Source: Enoplosus armatus | Taxonomy: Eukaryota; Chordata; Actinopteri; Centrarchiformes; Enoplosidae | DNA: 64,000 nt | Assembly (NCBI RefSeq): GCF_043641665.1 | Contig: NC_092196.1 | Coordinates: forward strand, 20,125,192-20,189,191 | Direction: 5' to 3' | In this document: one piece after another, positions 24,764 through 35,375 of the stretch | How the letters are laid out: every line of letters starts with the position of its first letter | How positions within the stretch are numbered: position 1 is the first letter of the stretch | Notes under the pieces: model-generated | The model's input: the letters and a program-made list of their open reading frames with translations, nothing else | What the model was told of the DNA's origin: nothing | Databases searched by the model: none | Made by a program: the position numbers and the translations under genes

Positions 24764-25476
24764 CACTTTATGGCCATAAGTATGAGGACGCCCTGGTGTC
24801 TGCGGCTGTTTTTCATGGTTCCAGCGACGGGAGATTTGAATGCTGCAGCATACGATGATATTTTAGACAACAGTGTTCTTTCCAACTTTTCCATTTTCAG
24901 CAGCCATCGAGCACAAAGCCATGTCCATAAAGAAACGGTTTTCCCACTTTTATGTGGAAGAACTTCAACCCCGTTCAACCATAACAGGATTAACCTGTTA
25001 GAGGGCCCTGCAGCAAAAATCTGCTGTTGATCCACAACTGAAGCCCCCGCCCACGCATCTCCTGCCCTCTGTGCATTGTGTATACCCTGTCGCCAGTTTG
25101 CAATTTTCTCTGTGTGAATTAATTTATATTTTTTGATTTAGATTCTAGATTTTGCAAAAGAGCAAGAGCAGGCAATAATACAGATTGAGGGTCTTGGGCC
25201 CCAGGGCAGTTGCCCACTTTGGCCGGTAATCCGGCCTTGCATCCAGCACCTTTGGGATCATCTGGAACGCCGTCGGTGAGCCGGGCCTTATCGCCCAACA
25301 TCAGCGGCCAACATCACTAATGCTCTTGTGGCTGAACGGGACTAAATCGCTGCAGCCAGGTTCTAAAATCTGGTGGGAAGCCTGAAACCAGGAGAGTGGG
25401 GGCTGTCACAGCCGCGTGCTAAAGCCCTTGGTTTTGTGAAATGTTTACATGTCCGCATACTTTTGGCCGCGTTGTC
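24764..25476 (+). mobile_element. Tc1/mariner DNA transposon remnant
   Basis: The left end (CACTTTATGGCCATAAGTAT, after a TA) and the right end (GCATACTTTTGGCC) form the inverted ends of a well-known teleost Tc1-like element. Inside, one frame reads LNAAAYDDILDN, a conserved transposase part. After an interruption, 25247-25276 reads HLWDHLERRR, the C-terminal block that in active elements follows the third catalytic acid. Here the residue before it is Gln, not Glu, and a stop follows soon after. The N-terminal half is gone and the TA at the right flank is CG. It is a dead copy of about 713 bp. Confidence 0.85.
24988..25240 (-). repeat. Repeat inserted inside the Tc1 remnant
   Basis: The transposase similarity stops at about 24985 and resumes at about 25241, leaving roughly 250 bp of unrelated DNA. 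Its right part (minus strand) carries GGCAACTGCCCTGGGGCCCA and AGACCCTCAA, which recur at 56612-56640 on the plus strand. So a second repeat family seems to have landed in the transposon. The left boundary is uncertain. Confidence 0.55.
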
Positions 25477-26413
25477 CGTGTCACTTAATGTAATTCATCA
25501 TCAGCAACAGGCCTCACCGCTGCGTCGTGATTTCAGCAAATCCGGCGTGCGTGGTGCGCTGTGTGCCCGGCAGTTGTTATGTCACACGTGTAAAGGCTTA
25601 ATAAATGGTGTGTGGAGCTCCACTTCATGAAAAATGGTCTGCTCCTTGTAATCAATGCAGGAGCAACGTGGATCCGGCTGGCCATTATTCTGTTGGCCTA
25701 ATCATTTGAAGAACCAGAGACAAACTACCACCTGTGCTCTGAGCATTGATCATGTGTAGGTATTCTATTAAATCTAATAATACACTTTCTTTTGGCTAAA
25801 TCACCCGGCACATTTCAATACCAAATGACTTCTGTTCATTCTATTAAAGTGGAACTACTCTCAATTATGTTTCATAGTCCTATTGTCTGATACTAATGAA
25901 GATGAAACACTTTCATTTTTCCACTTAATTAGTTCATATTTAACAAAGGTGCTGTGCCATCAGACTCCAAGGAAGGAGCGCTTTTTCTTTTCTCCCCCCC
26001 CCCCACCCCTCTTTCTGTGTCTTCTTTGCCTCCTATGGCATTGAAAATAATCCCTTTGCTTTCATCCTTCTATAGAAGAAATTGTGTCTGTGTGTTTTTA
26101 TTTTTTATTTATTTTTTCATTTCCACACAGTTTTAATTGAATTCCTCAAAAGAATCCACCTGATCCTCTGCACGTTTTTATTTTCTTTTTGTTGAATGAG
26201 CTTATGCGTCGTGAATGTACTTATACTCCGGGTCCCGTTGGCAGGCAGTGCCAAGGACAGCTAATTGAAGGTGAATTGATAATGCCCCAGCTGTCTGTGT
26301 GTTGCAGCCTCATAGCCGGTCTGCTGTGTGCGTCTTTGATAAGTAATTCATCTGTTTGGCCTCGCAGCACTGCCTTGTTGCTTTCATGTCACACACTCTC
26401 TCTCTCCCCTCCA
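25477..26413. other. Unique sequence, enhancer-like in part
   Basis: No gene. 25650-25960 is repeat-free with many TAAT-type words (GGCCTAATCATTTG, CACTTAATTAGTTC). C-rich and T-rich runs lie at 25996-26005 and 26097-26120. Confidence 0.5.
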
Positions 26414-26435
26414 TGTGTGTGTGTGTGTGTGTGTG
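26414..26435. repeat. (TG)11 microsatellite
   Basis: A short uninterrupted TG run, read directly. The 170-codon frame over 26189-26701 crosses it and shows no domain. Confidence 0.9.
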
Positions 26436-26789
26436 AAGCTTTGGATGCTCCCTCCCCCAGGCTATGTGTCTGTAGTCATGGTCAACAGGGGGTGAATCCT
26501 CTGCTCTCTCTGCTCTTGCACTCTTGGTCTCTGGGTGGCATTATAGCACTTCATCTTTCTCTCCCAGGCTTCATTCTAATTGGATCCACCCCCCCCCCCA
26601 AAAAAAAAAATCTCTGCAAGTCAGCCACCTATCCCATCCTCCTCGAAACTCCATCTTCAGAAAACAATCCCGGAGTGATGCCGAGGCGCCGACTGATGTG
26701 ACACCCCGAGGTGCACTCACCAGGCGCCACCGACCTGCTCCCGAAACCTCCTCCTGTTGCTTTAAACTCGTCTTCCCTCGCGTGACCCC

Positions 26790-27110
26790 CGTCAACCCGC
26801 CCCACCTCTGCCTTTGCAGCGCGATTCATTAACATGTTTGAGGTGGACATGGCGGCATCTGAATCAATGCCCTCGCCTCCCAATCTGCCCTTTATCATGT
26901 TAATATGATTTCCATTGATGGAACGCTTTTTCAAAATGGCATCCCTCTATGGTTTTACATATTGACTTTTTAATTCATGGCCCTCAGTGCCGCATCACTC
27001 TTGTTGTGCCGCCGTTGCAAGAACGCTCCCAGATCAGAGACGGATGTTGCTTGAGTGTGGAATTGACTTCAGGGCAGTGTTTTTTATTTTATTTATTTAT
27101 TTTGTGCAGC
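26790..27110. promoter_or_regulatory. Candidate conserved non-coding segment
   Basis: Repeat-free sequence with ATTCATTAACATG, CATGTTAATATGATTTCC and CTTTTTAATTCATGG words. A pyrimidine tract and CAG at 26815-26819 mimic a splice acceptor, but no open frame with a donor follows. Confidence 0.3.
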
Positions 27111-27134
27111 TGTGTGTGTGTGTGTGTGTGTGTG
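27111..27134. repeat. (TG)12 microsatellite
   Basis: An uninterrupted TG run after a TTTATTT-rich stretch (27081-27103). Confidence 0.92.
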
Positions 27135-28708
27135 TTCTCTCATTAGACCCGAGAAAAAAAAAATGTGGATGAGGCGATGAGTAACTTGCCTCTTTGCCAA
27201 TGTTCTCACCAAAATACAACCCGGCCTCAATGGTAATAATGTTTACAGCTCCTCCCAATAGCCAGCGGAGAGTTTCCTGAACCTGTAACGTAGCTATAAC
27301 AGGAAATAGAGAATTTAATGCCCCGTAGAGTTACGTCGTACCAGCAGTAAAATATATTTTATTACATATTATGAAGACTGAAGGGTGTCTTTCTTATTGT
27401 GGCTCTTTTGTGAAGAGTTCACCAGCCTGTTAAAGGGAGGATTAAGAGATTTTGTAGAGATTTGGAATTTCTGGAATATCATGTAATAAAGAGATCCAGT
27501 CAAGAGGAGCCTGGATTCTCTCATGAGTTTCTTTTAAATGGGTCACTGGATCTTGCAGCTTGTTACAAGCATTCATTGGATTAGATGTTTTTTCTGTACC
27601 CAAAACTAAACATCTTGTAAATGGTTCATAAAAACATTAACAGCTATTAAGAAGGGGAAAACACGTTGAGGCATTCGGAAAACCTTGACTGAGATCTGGA
27701 AAGTCATGGAAAATTCATGGGGTACAATTAGAATATGCATATGAAGTCAGTTTTGTCTTGTCGATTGCAAATGTCTGTCTTTATAGAAAATTCTGCCTCA
27801 GCGACTTGATGCTTGATGTCTTAGTGGTTCGATCCCTGGCTCCTGCACGTGTCTGATCCTATGACTGTGTACTGTGGGAGAGAAATGCATGTAAAAAAAC
27901 CTGAGCTGAATTTGCATAATGACCAGACAGTTTGTCGGAGGCCTTTCAGGGACGTCAGATAGCTGCTGTGAGCTCCATCGCCACCAACTGTGAGCAACAG
28001 TTGACTGCTCACATATGTATAAAATCATTGTCGGCGCACCAACATTTGACGCACAACGATTCAATCATCCAATAGCACGCGTGCGTCGGATCACAACAGG
28101 TTTCACTTGCAGCGGCGACAGCAGCCAGCCAATCACTTTGTCTTTGCTTTGGCTGTTGACACTGAGCTTCAGCCACGTGCGTCTGGGGTTCCTCGGTGGA
28201 GAGCCTCGCAGATCTATGTTGAGCTCACTGATTAAGCAATGGCTCTTCTCTCCATTTCAAATGACAAGCTGCCAGGGACTTTGGTTTTAAATTGTGCAAT
28301 TAGTGATCTGGCATGCTTTGCTTGGCTTCAGTCAGACTCAAATCCCAGTCCAGGGCCTCGCCGAAGCACAGTCGACAACACGTACTCCAGGAGCATTTGT
28401 CAGACAAATTCAACTGAGCCTCCACTTCCACTTCGCTCTCTGAGCACACTAACCTCCCTCAAATGTCAGCCAGAGTATTTACCGTCTCACCGGTGGGTAA
28501 ACAGTGGTGATCCGGGTTAGGTGGCACCAGATTTACTGTGATTCTTCTCAATCAGAGCAGATAATGATTCACTGTTTGTTTGTTTTCATACAGATGCACA
28601 AAATACTGTTGAGTATGCACTGGCCTCTGCCAAAAGTTGAACTGCTCCTCATATCCACTGTATTAAAAATGATCTATTTCCCTGCAGTCATAAATTATAT
28701 ATGTATTT
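27135..28708. other. Non-coding sequence, no gene seen
   Basis: No supported gene. GGTTCGATCCC at 27826-27836 matches the tRNA/SINE B-box, followed by CTGGCTCCTGCA as in some fish SINE or hAT copies. There is no convincing A-box or cloverleaf, so I call no tRNA. The frames over 28015-28520 are short and have no domain. Confidence 0.5.
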
Positions 28709-28731
28709 ATATATATATATATATATATATA
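28709..28731. repeat. (TA)n microsatellite
   Basis: About 11 TA units inside an AT-rich stretch; prone to unwinding or cruciform formation. Confidence 0.9.
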
Positions 28732-29264
28732 CATTTACATTTACAATATCCACCAAGGACTGCTATAATAAATCTACATAATCTTGTTGAGTTTACTGCA
28801 GCAAATATATGAATTAGGTTACTCATTTTAGGTTGCAAAACTACAAACCAGCAACCTCTTGATCATTATGTTGGCTCAAAAATGAAAACTGGCTTATATA
28901 TCATGATTATTACTGTACTATATAAATAACCTAAGCTTGGATAATATTGAGAACAGCTTAGATAATAGCCTTAATATTTAATTTCCCCTTTGAAGTCGTG
29001 GCTGGGTACATTAAAAGTTCAAGAAGAATATGGTAAAACTTGTCATCACCACCAAGATTCATTTGAACATGTATTTTTAATAGACTCTTGTAGGAGTCGA
29101 ATTTCCACAGCTCTGAGAACTGCTTTCATTTCAGCAGTAGTTTGTTTCATGTCTAAAGCCGAGCATCAGGAGTCTCGCATCTGACCAGCTGGGATTTAAT
29201 GTGCCTTGCTGATAGATGAAAAACTTGCTAAGTTGCAGAAAAAATATTCTGAATTACAAGTACG
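28732..29264. other. AT-rich non-coding sequence, no gene seen
   Basis: No supported gene. AGCTTGGATAAT and AGCTTAGATAAT at about 28933 and 28956 form a short imperfect direct repeat. Confidence 0.6.
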
Positions 29265-29285
29265 CCCCCCCCCCCCCCCCCCCCC
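29265..29285. repeat. 21-base C run
   Basis: Twenty-one consecutive C, one of four long G or C homopolymers in this window. Confidence 0.9.
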
Positions 29286-29851
29286 ATGCATCCAGAAGTA
29301 CAGCTGGATACTAAATATCATTTTTCTGGTTGGCGGAAACGACAATCATCTGCAGAAATGCTATTATCTGCCATTTATCACTGCTGTATTTGCTGTGGTA
29401 ATTAACTTTTTAATGCTGGGAATTTTGATATCTATTACAAATTAGCGCTATTTTTTTGTGCTTCTCATCGGGGACACAACAAACACGAGACGTTAGACAC
29501 ATTAGAATGCAAATTTCCCTCTGCAGCTTTATTTCTGTCGCAGTGACAACTGTTGGATCGGCAGAAGCAGCCAAACTGGATGTTCGAACATTCATCCCCT
29601 CTAGATCCGAGCATCAGCGGTGGGAAGAAATAAAATAGCAGGAATCATGGCCTACAGTATATGTCCCAATTTTCACTTCAGGCTTTCAAATCTATGAGAG
29701 TGATTTTACTGATGATCACTTCTCTCCCTGAGGAACAGGAGCTGTAAATGTTAACAACACAGAGTTTTTAGAATCTGGCACAGGCCGAAATCCCATCTCT
29801 CTGCCAATATATCTTTCTGCTGTTTAATATGCTTTAACCCATCGTCACTGG
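29286..29851. other. Unique sequence, enhancer-like in part
   Basis: No gene. 29395-29590 has GGTAATTAACTTTTTAATG, AATTAGCGC and an ATGCAAAT octamer (about 29507) close together, suggesting a regulatory element. Confidence 0.4.
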
Positions 29852-30206
29852 CAGTGATGGAAAGTAACTCAGCGCATTTACTTTTGTACCGTACTGAAGT
29901 ACAAACTTGTGTGGAGGTACTGTACGCGAGCATTTCCATTTTACTTTATGTCGCAATTGTTAGTTGATTAATTAGTTAAGATTTTACATAAAAACGCATC
30001 AGTTTATGAAAGAAGATGCATTGTTTTGAAACTTTTGAAATAGTTGCATCAGTAATCACACAACATAACAAATGACTCTCTGCATACTAAGTACTTTTAC
30101 TGAATTAGAGGTTTGTGAGGAAGACTTGTTATGTAGTACTTCTACAGTGCTGTACTGCTACTTTTACTCAAGTAGAAATCTGAATAATTCTTCCACCTCC
30201 ACAGTG
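29852..30206 (+). repeat. Dispersed teleost repeat (GTGATGGAAAGTA family)
   Basis: The left end CAGTGATGGAAAGTAAC and the right end ATTCTTCCACCTCCACAGTG are imperfect inverted ends. Inside lie GTACTGAAGTACAA, GCATTTCCATTTTACTTTAT, AAGATTTTACAT and TACTTTTACTCAAGTA. This is a short non-autonomous element that I know from very many percomorph genomes, full of diverged AAGTACTTTTACT words. I am sure of the family's existence, not of its formal name. It is nearly full length but mutated. Confidence 0.75.
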
Positions 30207-31163
30207 GGTTTTTTTTTTTTGCAACCTTGATTTGGGGAATTTAAACAACATTAGTGTTAAATAACAAGTATAAAGTTGGATAGATCGGGAAATATCCCAA
30301 GAATCTGAATACTTGTATTGTATTGAGGCTTGACACCCGGCACTAGTGGCCATGTTCCTGTTCGTCTTACTGGTCTGCTCAGCACTTTGTGTCCCTCTGT
30401 CTCTTACTTCAGTTTTATTTTTCTTTAGTCCCTTTGAGACGTGAGATAATCGGCTCTGTGGATGCTGAGTGATGAGAACAACGTTTGTTTCGAGCGTTGA
30501 CGTGTGGTTTGAGTGTGAACTACAATCGGGAATCACAGCAGGTGGCTTTTTTTTTTTTTCATGACACCATCATGCCGCAAATGGCACTGATCACATCCAT
30601 TAATCAAGTAGCTCACAGCACTCAGGCAGACCATGACCATTGTGTACTGTGTGTAATATCCAGAGCCAGGCTTGTAGGTGACTGAGGACTGCCTGCGTGT
30701 TTCATCCACGCGGTCCCACCATGGTAGTTTGCTCTTCTCCCAAAGCTAACATAGCAATTACAGGCGCTGTCAGTCACTGTCAGATGTGGCATCGGTGATC
30801 AATCCGGCCCATTGGACTCAGGACATTAGACATGAACATACATGCAGGGGAGTTAAATCCTCCCCCAGCTCCCCGGCCTGCTGTTCAATCAGCTTCCTCC
30901 GCTGGGATTGAATGGGAATCCATTTTGTGTTGCAGGCTGCTGTTTCTCCTGCTACTTATCAAGCGACATCTGTCTATTCAAACCACAAAATTCAAACTAT
31001 TCCCCTTCATGTATACAAACTCAAATGTTTATTGGATTTTCAACATTTAACACGACGATCAAAACAGCGTTTGACAACGTGCCTTGTTTTTCTGGCCGTC
31101 CTTGATTGTTGTTTGTTAGATAACCGGCCAGATGCAATAATGACACCTTTCTACTCTATGGGT
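30207..31163. other. Unique non-coding sequence, no gene seen
   Basis: No supported gene. T-rich runs lie at 30209-30220 and 30547-30559. 30580-30830 is enhancer-like (CATCCATTAATCAAG). Confidence 0.55.
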
Positions 31164-31193
31164 TGTCCAAAACTGTCCAAAACTGTCCAAAAC
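31164..31193. repeat. 10-bp tandem repeat, three copies
   Basis: TGTCCAAAAC is repeated three times head to tail without error, which implies a recent slippage event. Confidence 0.9.
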
Positions 31194-31889
31194 ATCAAAG
31201 TGTAATGTCAGGTCCCGGTGTCAGCCCCTCCGAATGAAACAGTAAGGACTCCTTTCTACAGCTGCCATGTTACGCTGCTGATGAACAGCAAAGCAGGACG
31301 ATTTCCAGAGTGGAGGAGGCAAAAATTCAATTGACCAGAATGCATTGCAGCAGTAAAACATGGGAGCCCAGTTCAATACTACATATAGTTTAGTATGTAG
31401 TCATTAATGCAATACGTGCACGGACAGCTGTCGTTTTCTGAGATCTGGCTGAACTCTCTCGTCACGAAAGTCTTGAGTTGAGACGGATTATTGAGACATT
31501 TTGAAGACATTTTGAGATCCGACCGCAATCAGGACGCTGTCTCCTGAAATGTGTGGTGTAGAGCTCGGTACAGGCGCTGCTCTACTCAGCAACAGGTTCC
31601 TTCCCATTATTTGAATAGCCAAAACGTAGAGGCGGGTGGCACTGCCCCTCTACCCCCAGATGTTCTCAACACGCCTGTTAGGATCAGCAGGAAATCGATA
31701 TGTGAAATAGAAGTAGAAGAGACAAGTGGCTAGACCAACATGTGATCACAAAATAACTTCAGATGGATGGATGTGAGCGTATCTGAGGGGAGAGTTTTTC
31801 CTCTAAGTGCACAGTTATCAGGGTGTCAAACCTCTGAGGGAAAAAAAGCCACAATAGCCCCCACTCTTAACTTTATTCCATTGTAGCTT
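31194..31889. other. Unique non-coding sequence, no gene seen
   Basis: No supported gene or repeat family. ACATTTTGAAGACATTTTGA (about 31497-31516) is a small direct repeat. Confidence 0.6.
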
Positions 31890-34240
31890 CTGTGCATGTA
31901 CATTATTCTCATCCGCCGCTGTCGCCCTCGCACAGCACAACAGATAGAGATCTATAACTACGATCGCCGGTCTGGAGGGAACCGGGGGGGGGCTTTGATA
32001 GGCTACGGGTCCCCGCCTGCATGGCTGCGCTGCTGCGCTCCTGCATGGGTAAAGAAACAGCCATACACACTGACCTCAGAGCTGTTGTTTAATCACCAGG
32101 GCATTTTAATGGCTTGTCAGAGTAATGAAATATGGTTGGAGGCTACCTGGTGCAAACATTACGATAAATCCCTCTCACACAAGCCTACGCAGGGCTTAAT
32201 GGTTATAAATCATCACTTTGGGGAGAGAAAAATGACAGCTATTAAAATAATGAATGGGATGATTAATTTTTCACATTAAAGATTAAAAGCTATGAGAGGT
32301 ATCATCAGATATTTGAGCTGCCGTAAACGTTTGAAAGTGAGAGCTTATTTTCCGCACTTTATGACGCCCTCCGTTTCTTCACTGTCATCCGAGTTTCTGC
32401 CCCTTTTTTCATTTTTCTCCCCTCTTTCCTCTGTGCGCTGGCTGGGTGCGCCCGCCGACACAGGCATTCCTTACACCTAATTTGTGCTCTTGTAAAAGTG
32501 CTCTGAGGAAAAGCCTTGAAGAACACTCATTGCTTGAGGCAGTACAGGACCCTCTCAGCCTCTCTGCAGGGGCTCCTCAAGGCTCTCACCGACATTATTT
32601 CACACCTCTAAAGCTGTCATACCTATAGCCTCTCACAAGAAGAATAAGAAGAGCTGGCCAGAGGTAGTTTGCTTTGTTTTTTAGCCGGTTCTTGTCAGCT
32701 TCCCCAGCCACATCTGCTCTGTTGCAAGTCAGAGCTGATTAGTCAACTTTCTGCTTCAAAATGCATGTCGAACACAGACAGTATATGATAACACATGCTC
32801 ACTGGGCTGACATAAATCTTCATGTATAGACAAACCGTGACAAGCTTTCTCTCTGCGTCAGAAGGCTCCCAGGAGAAGGAGTGTTATTGCACATAGATTC
32901 CTAATTCAGCTTTCACTTCCAGGGGACTCGCCGTGTTGTTCCGACATATATCACCCAAATTGCAAGGCGAGAGATTAGAGGGGAGAAGCATAATTAGAAC
33001 ATTAATAACTATACATGTTAGGGAACATAAGTAATTGAGTTTTTTATGATGAATGGGAATGTAAACAAAAGGCAGGAGAGTGAGAGGTTCAATTAGATAT
33101 TCCAAGCAGGGCTCTGTCTCAGCAGAGACGTGAATGTAGGCTTCTCCCACTGTTGCCCAATTATTTTTGTGTTCCCAGGCAATGATAGTATTGCTTGTCC
33201 ATCTGCAGCCTTCAAAGGGATATTCAAATCATCTCATTGAAGCAACGGCTCCATTTGTTGGCAGAGAATAAATTGTTGGCTAGAATTTTTTTATTTTTTT
33301 TTTATGCGCTCAGAGCAAAGCCAGGTATTTGTGCAGCTAAAGTTATTTACAAAGTGGTGGGAAATTTAAACGACTCCTCTGGCGTTTCCTCTTTTTTTTT
33401 TCTTTGATTTCTGCCTCTTTTGTGTGTGTATGTGGTTTTCATTTCACATGCTGTCACCGGAGACACGCGTGATGGCCGCCTACACCTCCTTCATGTTCTT
33501 CCAGCTCTTTTTTTCCATCTGCTAATGATCCAGGGACACCAAATAAAGGGCCACTGAAACAAAATGGCCACCTTAGCTGCCCACTTATATCTCAACCCTC
33601 CCCTCTCGAATCAATTCTGACATTTCATTCTGCCCTTATAGAAGGTAATGGTGCATTCAGAGGTTGTTACCGATAATGTTGGAATGGTATTGCTTGGTTT
33701 CATTGGATAGACGTACTGTAACCTCTGCTGGAGGATGGCCCCGGCTCCTCTCCCGCTCTCCACTGTACCTTCTTTCTTGTTGTTTTTCCTCTCAGACTCA
33801 GACGTTGGTATTTACCAGCTCAAATATCTCTTTTGGCACGAGTGGGAGCAGCGTTTTTCATTTTCTGTTAACAAGTAACCAACCAGTGTTTGTATTTTCC
33901 TCCCACTCTTGTGTTCACACAACATGAAGTGAAAACACCCTTTTAAGTCGGCTAGTCAATATGCTGTTTCTAATATATTATTTACTGCTTATGGGCTGTA
34001 TATCAGAATGCACTAAACAACTGTTTCGGTTTTGCAGTCATAATCATGTTGAGAGAAATCACAGAGCCAGATGTCTGGCCCTCGTTTTACAGCATTTATG
34101 TTTTCCTCTGAGTTTATGTAAAATTCATCCTTCCCTGTTTTATTTATTCCCCACGTTTTCACAGACTCAACAATTAGTCAATTCCCAATCAACAAGAGAA
34201 AAGAAATTGCTTTTAATTACTTTTGATAAATGACAAATTG
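31890..34240. promoter_or_regulatory. Long enhancer-like block
   Basis: Mostly repeat-free. 32070-32300 is dense in TAAT words (GTTTAATCACC, GGCTTAATGG, ATTAAAATAATG, GGATGATTAATTTTTC). 32880-33170 has AGCATAATTAGAACATTAAT and GTAATTGAG. 33960-34230 has CAATTAGTCAATTCCC and CTTTTAATTACTTTTG. No coding frame is supported. These three sub-blocks are the best local candidates for deeply conserved elements. Confidence 0.38.
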
Positions 34241-34773
34241 TGTTGGCATGGCTCCCTGCAAATGCTTAATCAGGTGCAGGGCGGGGTAGGGAGGCGGGTA
34301 CCGGGAGAAGGGATTTCTTCTGGGATGAAATCAATGCGCTTTCTCCACGGTTCACCGGCTGGGCTTCTGGGCAACAGCCAACCTGCGGCCTGCAAAGATA
34401 CACAAGTCAGCAGAAAAGCACCCGCTGTATGAGAACAGTCACACACGGAGGCATGAACGCGCTGTAACACTATATATATGTGCCGTGCAGCAGACATATA
34501 TGCGGGTTGTAATGTTCGCTCACCAGATTAAATGCTTGCAGACGTTGATGCAGATGCACATTCAGGCACAATCATGCACTCATTTGTCTCTCCCTCTGTA
34601 ACCAAAATAACACAATCACTGTCACATAATGTTATTACATGAATGTAATAATGAAATAAAACCTGAGGTACAGGTACCAAACGCAATCACAAGGAAACTT
34701 ACCGTCATTACTTTGTTCATCTCTAAATTATTTCCATTTTATTAAAGTTATTAAAAGTGTTTAAAGCCGTGAC
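34241..34773. other. Unique non-coding sequence, no gene seen
   Basis: No supported gene. A short TATATAT/ACATATAT pair lies at 34470-34502. Confidence 0.6.
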
Positions 34774-34975
34774 TTAAAGGAATATTTCACTACAACTAAC
34801 AGCCTGGAGTCTTTTCATTGCTGTGAGGTTGCCAGGTTTGGTACCATTGTGCCTGTACAGAGAGCAGAACTACAACAAATGGATAGCATGTTTATCAAGA
34901 AATAGTCCCAGGGTGTCACCCCACGTGAGATTGGAACTGATCTTTTCATCTAACTCTTAGAAAGAACGTCTATTC
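34774..34975 (-). repeat. Dispersed teleost repeat fragment
   Basis: The segment starts with TTAAAGGAATATTTCAC, continues with GTGAGGTTGCCAGG and CAAGAAATAGTCCCAGG, and ends with GATCTTTTCATCTAACTCTT. In reverse orientation these are ordered blocks of a very common percomorph repeat (whose usual form has GAGAGTTAGATGAGAAGAT and a block ending in TATTTCTTG). Large internal parts are missing. The call rests on remembered family sequence. Confidence 0.6.
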
Positions 34976-35281
34976 CACAATTTAACATTATCAGCTGGAT
35001 GTTTTTGTTTACCAAAAGTGAAAGTGTGTTATGTGTAATTATTATATTCAGGACGTTAAATGTTATTTAATAGGGTTAATATTACGGTTGTATTAATGTT
35101 GAACCACTGACATCTACTTTCTATCCAGTTGGGCAGTTTAATCTGTAACAAGGCGTCATCATTTATAAAAATTATCATATGTTTTGGATGAAATTTTGAC
35201 TTGTATCAGCTGTATAATGACCTCGTTCACACGTCTGTAGTCTGTATTTGAACAGGAGCTTCATTTCTTCCCTTCCTGCAG
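34976..35281. other. AT-rich non-coding sequence
   Basis: No gene. It ends in a pyrimidine-rich stretch (TTCATTTCTTCCCTTCCTGCAG) broken as needed at 35260-35281, which looks like a splice acceptor. Confidence 0.5.
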
Positions 35282-35375
35282 GGTTCAGCAGCACCTGTGG
35301 CAACAGCAGCGAGTCGAGTGACCCAGCTTCAGCCCGACCGGCTTTACCTGTACATGGAGACCCCCAGCTGGGCAG
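35282..35375 (+). other. Candidate exon, weak
   Basis: A good acceptor (pyrimidine tract and CTGCAG ending at 35281) and a donor GCAG|GTCAGT at 35376 enclose 94 bases. Two frames are open; the third has a stop. One open frame begins in phase 0 and includes VTQLQPDRLYLYMETPSWA, which has some fibronectin-III-like flavour (LQPD.LY). The other reads Ser-rich. The phase-0 start would join cleanly to the phase-0 end of the candidate at 13652-13778. I recognise no protein, and 31 open codons prove little. Confidence 0.28.

Noticed and set aside
21447..26701. Long open frames of 164 codons (21447-21941) and 170 codons (26189-26701) as genes
   Set aside because: One to a few frames of this length are expected by chance in 64 kb. 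Neither has a recognisable domain, a frame-consistent splice context or codon bias that I can see, and the second crosses a TG run.
27795..27870. tRNA gene or intact SINE around GGTTCGATCCC
   Set aside because: A B-box-like word alone is present. I could not find a matching A-box at the right distance or fold an acceptor stem.
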